Shown one piece after another: positions 44,144-56,393 of a DNA stretch of 64,000 bases. Origin of the DNA: Simmondsia chinensis (Eukaryota > Streptophyta > Magnoliopsida > Caryophyllales > Simmondsiaceae); the NCBI GenBank assembly GCA_018398585.1, contig JAGTTD010000010.1, positions 1,009,501 through 1,073,500 of the forward strand, read 5' to 3'. Made by a program: the position numbers and the translations under genes. Under the pieces are notes generated by a model that ran no database searches, was not told the origin of the DNA, and saw nothing but the letters and a program-made list of their open reading frames with translations. How positions within the stretch are numbered: the stretch's first letter is position 1; every line of letters begins with the position of its first letter.

Positions 44144-46694
44144 ATGAGGAGGTTTTTTAGAAGCAGCAAATCAGTGTAGTCATCAACACCAACACCGGAA
44201 CATGAAAGAGGTGATGACAATCGGCGAAGAGCGTCAACATCTCAAGCAGAGGGACCAGTGAGGGATGTTGGTGTTTGGTCCACTAACGTGCCATTTGATA
44301 AGAGGGAGCTACTTCAACTTATCGGTAAATGTTTTAAATTTTATAGCATTAAATTTACATATGAATAGCATTAATTATGGTAATAATTTTTCAATCGATT
44401 AGAAAAGTAATGGTATATCTTAATGGTTAATAGATGGCCAAGGTAACTTGAGTACCTTAAGGACGATACCGGTTAAGGAATTATGGCATCTTCCTGAAGG
44501 TATAAGAGTTATTGTGCGGTTCAATGACCTACACCAACCAATTAGAAAGGGTGGCAATTTGTTGGTTCGGTTTATTGGAGAGGTTGCCAAAACGGGACGG
44601 TTTTGTCCGCTCGGAGTAAAAGATTGGCGTACGATGAATGATCAATACAAAGCAGAAGCTATTGAGGTTATTCGAGTAAGTATTATTTATATCTGAAGTT
44701 TACTTTATATATATGATATAATATGTATGTCTGAAGTTTCTGAACTTTATCATTGTATTAATTAAGGCTTTATACTCTTAATTGTGTTAATTTAATTCAA
44801 TAGTATAATTGGCAATAGGTTAGTGACACAAATTTTACTGCTCGAGTGAAATGTATAAAATATATTGTTTAGGTTACAGTAAGTACCTGCTAGAGTGGAT
44901 ATAGCACTGAAATGTGGTTGCTCTCTTACTAGCACAACTATTGCTTTATGCCTTCTTACTATTCCTTTGCCTTTTTGTGACATTATTGTTAGATTTATGT
45001 TTTAGGAAAAATTTTTAATTCCCGATGATGTATTGATTGATAAATCAATACTACAACATCTTGGCAAAATGTGGAGGGGTTATAAGACTAGTTTAAAAGC
45101 AGCATATTGCGAAGAGGGGAAAACTGAGGCCGAAGTTATTGCAACAGTGCCACAAGGAGTTAATCGTGACCAATGAATAACTTTGGTACATTTTTGGTTT
45201 TCTCCACAAGGCAAGGTAAAACAATTTCTTTTTAAGTAATTTTTTATTGGTTAAAAAGGGGGAAGCAGATTGATATTGATTATGAATGTAAAGTTTTTCT
45301 TGGATTGATGTTGATTTCCAATGTCAGGAGAAGAGTAAATGCGGTAAAGAAGTACGTGCCAAGCAGAATCAGTTTCACACGACTGGTTCAACAAGTTATG
45401 CGAATAAAAGAGATAGTTTGTAAGGATTTCAGTATATGTTTAGTGTATTATTACTATCTACCTTTTAAATTAGTTAAGACTTATGTTGACGTATTGATTG
45501 TAGGAAATTGACAAAGGGAGGAAGCCCACCAGTATAGAATTTTACCAGGAAACACATACAAGAAAAAGTGGTGGCTTTTTTGAGAACACTGTTTCGCAAG
45601 AATTTATGGTGGGTTTTATTATTATCTCACATTTTTTTTAATTTAAATGTATTTAATGTCTTTTTCTCTTCTTTGTAGGATACAGCTAGAAAAATAGTCG
45701 AGGCTCGAGTTGTATCTTCTTCCAGACCTCGATCAGAAATCGAGGAGGAAGTATTTACAGAGCTAATGTATGAACAGGAAAATCTAGGCTATCGAGCGGT
45801 AGGCTATGGATTTGGCGTGAAGAGGAGTGATATATACGGAGTCAGGGGTGAACTAAAGAAAAAGGGACTCGACCGTACCGGTGATCATGTCGAATTGCAA
45901 AATATGAAAATAGAATTGGCCAATGTAAAGCAGCAAATGAGAAGGCTCCTACCCATCTATAATGCTGTTTCTTTTGGCCAAGCATCAAATGAAATGATAT
46001 TAGAAGGTCGAGCAATTATTACTGCGGTTGCTGATCTGGTAAGCTAATCTATTTAATTTGTATTTGTTTGTACTATAATGCAAATAATTGCCTTTCTAAT
46101 CATTTGTAAATAATGAAATTGATGATGTGAATGATTGAGACAAAAGGCGGCATTGGGGTTGGTACTTTTGGAAAACTACATGAATTTACCATGTGAAGCA
46201 AAATTTTGGATCAGATATGCTTGTCTTGCTGCTTGATAAGATGGTTTAGTTTTTAGATATTTTGACACTTCTTCTACTAAATCTTTTCTCTAATATCTTC
46301 ATTGATAATCCTCTTTCAATTTTTCCCATATGAGGAATAGCCTAACTTTAGACAACAAGATATAATTTGAATCATGTGTGTTGTGCTTTGCAAGATGTGG
46401 CAGAGAGTAGAATCTCATGTGCTATAGTGCAGCACAACCTAGGCCTCCCTCTATCTACTCCTACTTCCCTTCCAAAAGGGATTGTGGACACTTGAGGGAT
46501 GACGGGTTCCGATGAATGATTTCATGTGCTCATTGTTATTGATTTATGTGATAGTAAACTGGTAGATTGATATTTTGTACATAAGTAATGTTATTATTGT
46601 GTTGTCTATACGGGGTAGAGATGAATCGGGATCAGGTGATGGTGAACCCTCAAATTTTTTTGCATCTCCAAACACGCCAAGCTCATTCGGTTGA
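44144..46694 (+). pseudogene. TNPA-like transposon gene with nonsense changes
   Basis: Corresponds exon for exon to the open gene at 22658-24778. The first exon reads MRRFFRSSKSV followed by TAG where copy 1 has CAG. The exon near 45007-45220 has TGA in place of TGG (NRDQ-stop-ITLVHF). Other exons (44448-44686, 45766-46047) remain open. About 380 bp at 46220-46600, inside the last intron, have no counterpart in copy 1. Confidence 0.85.
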
Positions 46695-46916
46695 TTGATA
46701 TATTTGTGAAGAATATACTTGACTAAGTTAGCATTGTAATTTTTTTTTTATTTTGGTTGATATTAGATTAATTATGTTGATATTTAGAGTGGAAAGAATC
46801 TCAAATTTTGTATTGAACTATCAAAGTACATTGAAAATGTTGTAATATTTTGATTGTCGAATTCGGAGTCTTATGAAAAATTTATCAGTTTAGTTGATAT
46901 TTTTTTATTAAGTAAT

Positions 46917-46927
<11 letters not shown>

Positions 46928-46957
<30 letters not shown>
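46928..46957 (+). repeat. TG microsatellite inside CACTA 2
   Basis: About 15 TG units. Copy 1 has a CA/TA run at the equivalent place (22410-22435), so the tract is older than the split of the copies and varies in length. Confidence 0.85.
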
Positions 46958-46959
<2 letters not shown>

Positions 46960-47044
46960 AATATGCACAAATAAATACGCAATACAGGCTGTTTGTAAAA
47001 TATCCATGCTAAGAAGAGAAAATAGGGTATTTAAAAAACTCAAA

Positions 47045-47300
47045 AAATCTCGACATTAATAAGCGCCGAAAAATCTCGGCGCTTATAAACGCTAAAACTC
47101 TCGGCGCTTATAAATGCCCAAAAATCTCGGCGCTTATAAGCGCCGAGGCTCTCGCATTTATAAGCGCCGAGAGTTTCGGGCTTTATAAGCGCCAAAAACC
47201 TCGGCGTTTTTTTTTTTGGCGTTTTCTTTCTCAGCACTTGTCCTAAGCGCCGATAATGAAATTCTCGGCGCTTTTTTGCACCGAGAATTGCAAAAAAAAA
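47045..47300. repeat. Subterminal palindromes, CACTA 2 right end
   Basis: At least six copies of ctcggcgcttataagcgccgag-like palindromes, some decayed. The left end (42990-43140) has fewer. Same motif as in CACTA 1. Confidence 0.85.
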
Positions 47301-47839
47301 ACGCTGAGAATCTACCTTTTTTGTTATAGTGTCTTTTCCAATATTTATAAATTTTAAAATATTTAAAATATTTTTTAAATATATTCTAAAATTATTCCAA
47401 ATATAAATTTGGATTTTTAAAAATTATTTCAACTTTTTCTTTCAAAATCTATATCAGTAAAAATTAACAGATATTAAAAATGTTAATATCAATGCGTGAC
47501 ATTCAAAAATTTTAAAAAGTTCAGAAATGATATTAAAAAATTTATATAATTTTTTTTAAATCACATCTAAAATTTAAATAATTTTTAATTAAAAAATATA
47601 TATAATATTCTAGGTACATATATATATATATAGCATTTGCTGCTTCCACCTAGGATATAAAGTTTGGTTTCAACTTGGTGAGTCCTTGTTCTTATCCTCT
47701 TCTTTTTCAACAATTATGTTTTTGCATTTATTTTTTTATATTTAATAGGTTTATTTACGTCAAAATTATATTAAATGCAAATAATTTATTATAAATTCAT
47801 CCGTTTACTCAATTTAACCCAATTTGTGGCCGAATCTAA

Positions 47840-47960
47840 TACAGACCAAAGGAGGTTTCATCACAAAACTAACTGGCAATGGATGGAGTAACTCTTTGAG
47901 TACATATATTGGCCTTTCCTTTGATAACCCACCAATGTGGGATTCAAATTGCCTGTATCA
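47840..47960. repeat. LTR-like repeat fragment
   Basis: Has 'ggaggtttcatcacaaaactaactggcaatggatggagtaac..ccaatgtgggattc', which recurs in diverged form at 60513-60670 and 61975-62105. It resembles ends of small LTR elements. No PBS was found beside it. Confidence 0.4.
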
Positions 47961-48366
47961 TAATCATAAAAATTTTTATTAAAAACTTAACATAATTTTT
48001 CTTTAAAGACCCAATTGATAAATTTTGAATTTATAGATACTAAATTGACAGAATTGACAAAATATAAAGACTTTTAAAGTAAATAACGCTATTTCGTTAT
48101 ATATATATAATGGGTGGCGTTCTTATGAGATGGTGAGAGCGTGAGAGGGGCGAATCCTGACCTCCATTGTAATAGACAGTCAAGATTTGTTAAGCACTAA
48201 AAAATAACAATTTATAGCCCATAACCCTTCATAGGGCAAAAGGAAAGAAGGTGTATGGAAGGAAAATTGCTTTTTTTTTTTCAATACTCAATAAATCTTG
48301 GTCATAAACTGTTATTTTTTTAATATCTTCGCCCCTCTCACGCTTTTACCCTCTCATGAGAACGTC

Positions 48367-48399
<33 letters not shown>

Positions 48400-48405
<6 letters not shown>

Positions 48406-48510
48406 GAAAATAGTTTTCCTATAGGATAGTAATATTGTAGGGGTAAGATTGTGTACAATTTTTATCCTTCCCACATTGGTGGGGGCCTCTTTGAAATAAT
48501 GAGTCACTTG
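48400..48510 (+). mobile_element. Decayed SINE tail
   Basis: gaaaatagttttcctataggatagtaatattgtaggggtaagattgtgtac...cttcccacattggtgggggcctctttgaaataatgag keeps the order of tail motifs. Limits are approximate. Confidence 0.5.
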
Positions 48511-48689
48511 TATGTAACATGACATGCCATTATAAATTTACGACATTAACATGGCTTTTATTTGACCAAATGATTAAATTGGCACGATATAAATTATAGA
48601 GGGACTAATAATTGAAACATTAAAAACAATTGAAATACTAATAATTGAGTGCATTGTCATGATAAAATAGGATATTTACTGATTTGTTT

Positions 48690-48955
48690 CCCTGTTCACT
48701 TTAGTGTCAGTTCAAATACACTGGGTCTTTCCCCCTTTCCCGGTCCATATTATGCAATGATGGTCGTAATCTTTTAGTCCTTATTGGTCTTCTTGCCTTG
48801 GTTTTTCCTAAAATTCTGTTTCCTTGTTACGTGGTAGGTTTTCTTTTTCTTGTCTTGGTCTTGTCCCCGGTTTTGCTACGGATTGTTTCAGGTCTCGTTT
48901 ATATAAGGTGCTCATTGTATTGCGATTTTGTCATTAATTATCGAAAAAAAGTTTT
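48690..48955 (+). mobile_element. Possible LINE 3' end
   Basis: Ends gtcattaattatcgaaaaaaag, the same 3' terminus as the retroposon at 33037-34086. The preceding T-rich sequence is like an L1-type 3' UTR. No coding sequence or duplication was seen. Confidence 0.35.
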
Positions 48956-49039
48956 GCTGTAGATAACTTTATTAGTTATATATAATATGATAAAAATTTT
49001 ATTGGTATATAATTTTATTTCTCAATTGGAAAAGTTGGT

Positions 49040-49635
49040 GTCAAATAACTAACTTCCTCAAAAGTTTAAGTTGATGGAGGTTGTTGAGATTCGAACTCGT
49101 AATTTCTCAATTAACAAAATTTTGATACCATATCAAAACACAACAACAACAACAACAGTCCCAGTGCCACAAGCGCTCGCGCTTGAGCAAGGTCTGGGGG
49201 GTGGATGTACGTATCCTTCCCCCTTTAGGGTGCTACCATAAAGAGAGGCTGTTTCAGAGAACCCCCAACCCGAGGAGCGTGTCATTATGTCACCATAGAG
49301 CCTGAGCAGGTTTTAGGGGGTGGATGTACGCAGCCTTCTCCTTTTAGGGTGCTACCCTGAAGAGAGACTATTTCCAAGGACCCCAACGTGAGGAGCGTGT
49401 CATCGTGCCACCATAGAGCCTGAAAGCATAAAAATAATTTAGCATTATATCAATACATAACACAAACCTAACATACAAAGCAAAACTTAAATAAAACACA
49501 AAGGGGGATAACTGTAGACAAATGGTCCGCTGGTCAAGACACTGATACCCTAATACCATATCAAAATTTTAATTTTTTAAAAATTTAAGCCAATAAATAA
49601 AAATTTATGAATAATTTTATACTCTATAAGTGAAA
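49040..49635 (-). mobile_element. SMART-like element interrupted at its PBS
   Basis: On - an LTR (TAGAGTATAAAATTATTCATAAATT...) runs into the PBS TGGTATCAAAAT, internal GAGTTCGAATCTCAACAACC and part of a second LTR (ATCAACTTAAACTTTTGAGG). The internal part after 'ctcaacaacc' is deleted. The LINE-type insertion 49139-49552 lies in the PBS. Confidence 0.7.
49139..49552 (-). mobile_element. LINE 3'-end insertion with duplicated SINE-like tail
   Basis: A perfect 14-bp duplication ATACCATATCAAAA (49125-49138, 49553-49566) bounds it. From the CAA-repeat end at 49139 it holds two consecutive tail units (about 49180-49305 and 49310-49425), each with ggatgtacg-a-ccttc, gggtgctacc, agagac/ggct and ending gaggagcgtgtcat-gt-ccaccatagagcctga. 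About 120 bp of LINE-like 3' UTR remain. Coding sequence is absent. Confidence 0.75.
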
Positions 49636-49899
49636 AAAGACCCAAAGTGGGCGTGAAAAATCAACGAGAAAATTTAGGCCAACCCTTAAAGACCCGGTCC
49701 TTCGAATAGTCAAATTCTTCCAATAATTCTCTCTCTTCCATTTTAAATTTCCCCCCTTTTTTATTCAAAATATTTGACTTTGTGTACTTTTATTAAGTTT
49801 TCTTTTAAATCACATATATTTTAGGTGCAAATTTAAAAAATTATACCTAAAATTTTTTAAATGTTACACTTTAATGGTAACGTCGTTAACTTTTGTTAA

Positions 49900-50069
49900 C
49901 TGCTAGGCCACCATTCTTTGTGCTGCAGACCAACTTCTCAGGTCGGGGGTTCTCGAAAACAGCCTCCCTTCACTGTAGCTCCTGAAGGGGGAAGACTACG
50001 TACATCTAACCCTCCCAGACCTTGCTTTTGCGGGAGCCCTTGGAGGCACTGAGTTTGTTATTGCTGTTG
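49900..50069 (+). mobile_element. SINE with conserved tail
   Basis: ggtcgggggttctcgaaaacagcctccc...gggggaagactacgtacatctaaccctcccagaccttgcttttgcgggagccc...ggcactgagtttgttattgctgttg. The flanks GTCGTTAACTTTTGTTA and GTCGTTAACTTTCGTTA are a duplication with one mismatch. A ~45-bp head of unknown origin precedes the tail. Confidence 0.75.
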
Positions 50070-50099
50070 TCGTTAACTTTCGTTAGTTTTTTTTTTTTC

Positions 50100-51440
50100 T
50101 GACGTTACATTTTAAAAAATAATTTTTTAATATAAAAATTACTTTTAAAAATATTACAAATTTTTAAGATGTTTAAAATATTTCAAAATTATTCTGAATG
50201 TAACTTTGAATTTTTAAAAATTATTTTTCTCTTTTTTTAAAAGTTATGTCAGTAAAAAATTATGAATAATGGCGTTAACATTAAGATGTGACTTTAAAAT
50301 ATTACAAAATATAGGTAAAATTTTAAAACTATATCTAAAATTTATAAGGTGGTTTTCAATAACAAAACCTTTTTTAGTATTACGATTCATTTGAATTAAA
50401 TTTTTATAAGAAATTCTATTTTCTATTGAATTTAATTTCTATGTCAGCTTTTCAAGAAGCATGTAAAGAGTAGATGGGAAATATAAATTTTTTAAGTGGA
50501 TTAGTTAAAAACAAATGAATCGGAATTTATATAGGGAGTTAGGTAAGTTACTTCCTGCATTTTAAAAAAAGTAAAAATTATTAAGTAATTTCTACTTCTT
50601 ATACTCGTTCTACTTCCGAGCAACAAAACAAGTGGTCAAATAGCCAATTCTCGTGAATTTGTATTTCATGTGTCCATTTTCTGGCAATCAAACAAAGCGT
50701 TAGTATTAATACATAGAGGAAATTATTATGACGCATGAGATATAATTATTGATTAAATTTTCTCGTTAAAGATATAATTATATTTTTTTGATAAAAAAAG
50801 AGTTTTAAGTTGTTTAAAATGTATGTTTTTATTATAATTATAGTTTTAGTAATTTTAGTTCTTCAAAATGTTATTTTTAATTTATAATTATAGTTATTTT
50901 AGAATTTTAGGAGTTGGAAGTCGTTTTCTAATTATAACTTTACGTTCGGGAATCTTTTTCTTGTTCTATAAATAGTGGTCGTTTTTTTAGTGTACGCTAT
51001 CTGATTGCTCTCTTGTGTTATTTCTATTTCTTCGGTAGAAACTAATTAATCAATCCGCTTTCTAATAGTCTCATGCTTTTATAAACCGATTAAAGAAAAG
51101 TTGTTGAAATCGTCCTTTCATCTCGCTTCAGCTGCGCACCGTATTAAATTATAAGGTCGAAACAAGGTTGGAACTGATAGGAAAAAAAAATAGAGAAAGG
51201 AGAGAGAAAAAAAAAGTTCCAACCTTGTTTGGTTAACATAGACATTGAATTGCTACGGGAATTAAATTTCTGTATTAATTATCAATAAATAAATACAAAA
51301 TGTTTGGTCATCAGACTGAGAAACAGAAATTTTTAGAGGATTATTTTAAAAATAAATGAATAAGAATTTACCTAAGAGGCTATGTGAGTTACTTTTGGGT
51401 TAGAAGAAAATCAAAAATTGTTAAAGAATTTTATTTCTTA
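50100..51440. other. Intergenic DNA
   Basis: AT-rich, with fragments similar to 'gtttggt' hAT MITEs near 51220-51420. No gene is visible. Confidence 0.4.
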
Positions 51441-51447
51441 TGTTCTG

Positions 51448-51538
51448 CCTACAACAACAACAACAACAGTCACAGTACCACAGGGGCTCCCACACGAAGT
51501 AGGGTCTAGGGGGTGGATGTACGCAGCCTTCACCCTTC
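51448..51538 (-). mobile_element. 5'-truncated SINE tail
   Basis: acaacaacaacaacaacagtcacagtaccacaggggctccc...gggtctagggggtggatgtacgcagccttcacccttccgg. The head is missing. Confidence 0.7.
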
Positions 51539-52008
51539 CGGTTTGGCGTCTATATCTTTATATATATCATTTCACTTGGCGTCTGGCAAAAAAAAAAAAA
51601 ATAGAAAAAGTTTGTGACTATTTTTGAGGACAATTTTTTTATTATTATTATACCAATAATAGTTTTTACGCTAATAATAATAACTTTAAAAATTCTTTTT
51701 GTGTTTATTTTTAGGGAATTTGTTACTTAGATATCATGATGTTTCAATATATAAAATGAGGTACCATAAGATTTAAAAAAATGATCACTTAGGTATCCAA
51801 AAATTTAAAAATTTTATTAATTAGGTACCATTTTTTAAAACTATATAGTTTTTTATTAAAAATTTATATCATGCCTTCTATCAAAATGTTATAATTTTTA
51901 TTATAAAATGCTAACATAATACATTAATTCACTAATATGCCGATATCTTCCGTCATAATTCGACAAAATATTTTTTCGAATTTTGTTTATTTTCGTTGAA
52001 AAAATTGA

Positions 52009-52285
52009 TACAACAACAGCAACAATCGCAGTGCCTTAATAGCTCCCGCTTGCTCAGGGTCTGGGAAGGGTAGGATGTTCGCAGCCTTACCTCATCAGAG
52101 TGAGACCCTAACGAGAGACTGTTTCTGAGGACCCCCAACCTGATAGTAGATATTTACGAAGAACCTGTATGAAAAGCATGCAAAACATGTAAAGCATAGA
52201 GATCACGCGAATCATGTATGCATGTAAGCATATAAGCAGATAAGTAAATGATCATGTAAGCATGTACGCATAGGATGAAAAATAT
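52009..52285 (-). mobile_element. RTE-type LINE 3' end with SINE-like tail
   Basis: The tail (acaacaacagcaacaatcgcagtgcc...ggatgttcgcagccttacctc...gagagactgtttctgaggacccccaacctg) is followed, in reverse, by a 'gcatg/catgc'-rich region (aagcatgcaaaacatgtaaagc..catgtatgcatgtaagc) like the 3' UTR just before the tail in the LINE at 41059-41717 (ttcatgcttccatgcccttc). Flanks around 52000 and 52275-52290 share 'aa-attgat'. Confidence 0.6.
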
Positions 52286-52299
52286 TGATGCAGTTTGTA

Positions 52300-52900
52300 C
52301 ATATTATTATAATAATTTATTACATCAATATCTCATAGTGAAAAATGTTCAAATTTTTACAAAAATTTATCAAATTCTCACATAAAGTATCAAAGTAATA
52401 AAATTTTAAAACCTCATAATCTATCTTATACATTATTGCAAAGTCTTCACTTCTCTCAAAAACCTCCAAACTTCAATTTCAAGCATTACCATAACTTCGT
52501 TATTATTGAATTCACTTTTGCATTTAAGTTGGAGACTTGCATTTTGTTTTTGTTTTCAATATTTGCATAGAAGGTTTTGAGTCAATAAATTTTTGGCTAA
52601 TTTTACAAGACGTTTTCTAAAAAACGGTTTAAGAATTGAAAGAAAATTTCAATAAGAAGTAAGTAGTTACAAGTGCCAACTTAAGTTTAAAACAACGAGA
52701 CATGTGAACATAATATTTTATTTTTTTAAAATTGTAAACATCCTCCGTACATCGCACGGAATAACATTAATATCTTATTATATATATATTAGAATATTAA
52801 AATAATAAATAACTAAATTTCGGGTAATTAAGTAATAATTTTTCTTAAATTTAAAAGAAGATAAAAACCAATAACTCAGCCCACCTGTCCCGCCCTCAAA
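52300..52900. other. AT-rich upstream region of the GATA gene
   Basis: No repeat or exon can be bounded. It contains presumptive promoter sequence of the gene at 53084, but no element can be named with confidence. Confidence 0.35.
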
Positions 52901-52918
52901 TTAGCATTCCTTTTAGTG

Positions 52919-52948
<30 letters not shown>
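52919..52948 (+). repeat. CT microsatellite in the GATA gene leader
   Basis: About 14 CT units followed by further C/T-rich sequence up to 53000. Pyrimidine-rich tracts of this kind are common in plant 5' UTRs and core promoters. It lies 136 bp before the start codon. Confidence 0.85.
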
Positions 52949-52952
<4 letters not shown>

Positions 52953-53083
52953 CTCACCCACCCCCCCTTTCCTCCTCTCATTTCTCAACTTCCCTCCCCC
53001 CTTAATTTTAACTTTAATTTTACATAAATTTTTCCATAATTTTGCCTTTCAATTCTATTTTTCTGGGATTTTTTTGGGTATTT

Positions 53084-55264
53084 ATGGAGTGTATGGAGGC
53101 TAAAAAAGCGTTAAAATCGAGTTTTTTCTCTGAATTTGGTATGAAATCGGCAAACCCACAAGGATTTTGTGATGATTTGTGGTGCGTTGCCGGAATTAAT
53201 GGCGTTTTGCCGGCGGAGGATTTCTCCGTTGACGAGTTTTTTGACCTTTCCGGCGAGGATTTTAAAGACGCTGCGTTTTTGGAAAAGGAAATTGAAGAGG
53301 AAGAAAAAGATGCCGGCGACGGTGGCCGGTCGGACTCCGGCACCGCTGTTTCCGGCGCTGTCTCCGGCGACGAGCTTTCCATTCCGGTGAGTCAATTATA
53401 AATATTAGGGCAATTATACTGAAAAGTTGTTACTGACAGAATAATAATACTAAACAAAACATAAATTGAGGTTTGTAAAATTGTCTTAAAAATAATAATT
53501 TTGCTCTAATAATAATAATTTTGTATAGGTAAAATTGGCCGTTATATGTTATTACGGTGTAAAAGAGCGTAAAAAGAGTCAGATAAGAGCCTTATTTTAT
53601 ACCTTTATACACCGTCGTTTAGCATATTAAAGTATTATTTGACCAAATTTATGAAAAAAGAAATTAACTAAACCTATTTACCCTAAAAATTAAACCTTTC
53701 CTTTGGAAAATGAAAAAATGAAAATAATGAATTAATATGTTGCTTATTGAGTATAAAAATTAAAAATTATTGGTGAAAAATCCTTTTCAATTATGCAGAA
53801 TTTCTTTGACAAAATATATTATATAAAATAAAACTCCATTTTAAAATGATAAAAATACCAAAAATGAAAATTAGGGATTTGTTACTAATTTTATTAATTT
53901 AGTATTTGTATTTTTAATTGTATCAATTTAGGTGATGTATTATTTAGTCCTGTAATGTCTCTAAAATGACCCTAAAAGGAATATCTTTTAAAATTGCTTA
54001 GAAAATTAGAAATTAAAATTATTGGTGGAAAAACGTAATTTTTTTAACTGCAAAAATTTCTTTTTAATTATGCAGAATTCTTTTACGAAATATGTTAGTT
54101 ATTTTTCTTTACAAAAGATTATTTATTTATAACATAAATTTTGAAATATTAAATATTAATTTTTTTCTAATTTTTAAAAATTTTGACACTTCAAAATAAT
54201 TGTCCTACTTTATAACTCATTTCCTTGAAAGTGTCGTTATCTTTTTTCTTATTTTTTAAAATTATAAACCCAGTTTTGAAAATTATAAAACAAAAATTAA
54301 GAATTGTAAAAAATTATTTCAGATTATGGCTTTTAATTTTTAAAACGAGTTTTTAATTTCTAAAAATTATAAAAATGACACAATTATTACTATTTTAAAA
54401 TTAGATATTCATGGGTTTTGTCTTGGAGAATATTCTATTTTTTCTCGGGAAATTTTATGTTCTTTTAAGTTTCGAGTAATGTTATTATCAGGTAAAATTA
54501 TTATTATTAGAGTATTATTCGTAAGTTATATTATTATTATCAAAATAATAACATCTAAAGTTTTTAAGTAATAATAATAAAAATTAATAATTCTGAAAAT
54601 TATATTTATTTTATATTTTAATTATTTTATATAGGCGGATGATTTACAAGAGCTGGAATTATGGTCACATTTAATGGACGATTCCGTGTCAGAACTGCCA
54701 CCGGCTTACCCGGTCACCGACATTCATTTGAAAACCGGCATTTGTCAAGAAAATCGGTTCGAACCGGTCATGAACCCGCTTCTCTGGCGAGCAGCCATCC
54801 CGACCGCCTTCCCGGTTCGCCCCCGAACCAAACGGCCACGAAAAACCCCGGGTCGGTTTTTGTCCGACTCGTCCTCGTCTTCCGGCCTCTCCTCGCCCGT
54901 ATCGACCCTCTTCCGGTCCGGCCCGGTTCATGAAATTGAGCTCCTATACGGCGTGATTAAACCCGGTTGGAAAAAGCCGAAGAAGAAACCAGTCGAGACC
55001 GGTGGTACGCGTCGGTGTAGCCACTGCCAAGTGACGAAAACCCCGCAATGGCGAGCGGGTCCGATGGGGCCGAAGTCGCTATGTAACGCGTGTGGGGTCA
55101 GGTTCAAGTCGGGTCGGCTTTTTCCGGAGTATAGACCGGCTTGTAGCCCGACGTTCTCAACCGGGGTTCACTCGAACAGTCACCGAAAGGTTCTAGAGAT
55201 GAGGAAGAAGAAGGAAATGGTCGAGTCACGGATGGATTTAGGGTCGGTAATCTCGAGTTGTTGA
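53084..55264 (+). CDS. GATA-type zinc-finger transcription factor (plant subfamily I, GATA5-like)
   Basis: Two exons, 53084-53386 and 54635-55264, with a GT-AG intron of 1248 bp in phase 0; 933 nt, 310 residues. It is a nuclear DNA-binding regulator of W-GATA-R sites. The start [17 protein letters not shown] is used because family members begin in this way. The N-terminal half is acidic ([17 protein letters not shown] at about 45-61, a conserved block of the subfamily; Glu-rich [10 protein letters not shown] after it). The GATA finger is at residues 229-254: CSHC, 18-residue loop [19 protein letters not shown], then [21 protein letters not shown] and [16 protein letters not shown]. Lys-rich KKPKKKP just before the finger could be a nuclear localisation signal. 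The exon is G+C-rich relative to its intron. The exact ortholog is not determined. Confidence 0.93.
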
Positions 55265-56045
55265 GTTAGGGAAACGAACCGGGCTTAATGGGAAAAAAAC
55301 CAGTCCGGTTCAGGATAAAATGGGCCGGTTCAGTTGTAAAATTTTGGTGGCTGGGGTTGGGCAGTTTTAGGTAAGAAGAGATTTTTCTAGAGGGAGTTGA
55401 ATTTTAGTGGTAGGTTTTTATTAGTTAGAAAAATTTGTTGTAGTTTAGTTTTCTATATATATATATATTATATATAATATAAATATTCACTTATTTAATT
55501 TAATTTCTTTTTCTTTATTTTTTATTTTTATATTTAACGAAGTAATGACTCAAAATGCACTAGAGTGTACCGGAGAGAGACAAATGAAAACGGTGTCAAA
55601 TTAAGATAAAAACTATAGCTCGTATACTAAGATTTTGTAACCTTTAAAAAACCATTCGGGAATATAGGTATTTGTTTGGTGTGCTTTTTTGTTTATAAAT
55701 ACTAAAAATAAGGTCCGGAAATGATTTTGTCTGTTTTTTGATTTTTTTTTTTTTTTTTTTTTTTAGTTTTTCTAAAGTTTGAGTTAAAAAAAAGGTCAAA
55801 ACGGAAAAATCGTTTTGAGAATCTAGTTTTAGTTTTTCAACTGTCTAAAACTATAAATAAAAAATGATACTGAATAGATCTAAGTTTTTAAATTTGATTC
55901 TAAAAATGTACATGTTTTTTTAAGAACGTATTCAAGAGTGATTTCTTTTTCATTCTACTTGGAGGTTATTATTTTCTATGTCACTTTTAACCCTCTTAAA
56001 TTACGATTGATAAATATAAAATAATATGGTAAACGAGTTGGATAA
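55265..56045. other. 3' flank of the GATA gene
   Basis: Probable 3' UTR to around 55450-55500 (TATA-rich and polyadenylation-like sequence), then AT-rich intergenic DNA with a T-run near 55742-55766. Confidence 0.4.
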
Positions 56046-56051
56046 AATATA

Positions 56052-56393
56052 GGCCTCGTTTGGTATGCAATAAGTAGATGTGGGATGTAGAAATTCATAA
56101 GAAGTATAGATTTTTGATCTTGTTTAGTTAGCAGGAAGTAGGTAAATGCGGGAACTATAAACTGTTAAGTTATTTTTAATTTTTTCAAAATGCAGGAAGT
56201 AGCTTATCGAATCCTCCCCCTAGGTAAGTTCTAATTCTTTTATTTTAAACTAATATCCAGAAGAAAGTTCTGTTTCTAATCCTGACAACCAAACATGTTT
56301 AATCTGTTTCTTGGAAAGTCGACACAGAAATTAAATTTCCAAAAAGTACAAATTTTTACAAAAATTCAATTTACGTGACAATCGAACAAGGCC
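56052..56393. mobile_element. hAT-like MITE
   Basis: Ends GGCCTCGTTTGGTATGC and CAATCGAACAAGGCC are inverted repeats. The interior has complementary 'gaagtaggtaaatgcggga'/'cttatcga'-like parts. No exact 8-bp duplication was found. Confidence 0.6.

Larger units (their letters stand above)
42975..47331 (+). mobile_element. CACTA (En/Spm-like) transposon, copy 2
   Basis: The left end has decayed to AGATACAACAAAAAAGGG while the right end is CTTTTTTGTTATAGTG. The 3-bp duplication TCT flanks it (42972-42974, 47332-47334). Its order is the mirror image of CACTA 1: GC-rich leader (43150-43510), then a jump from the sequence equivalent to about 26300 of copy 1 to that of about 24800. The TNPD-like gene has thus been removed completely. 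Only a damaged TNPA-like gene remains. Confidence 0.9.
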
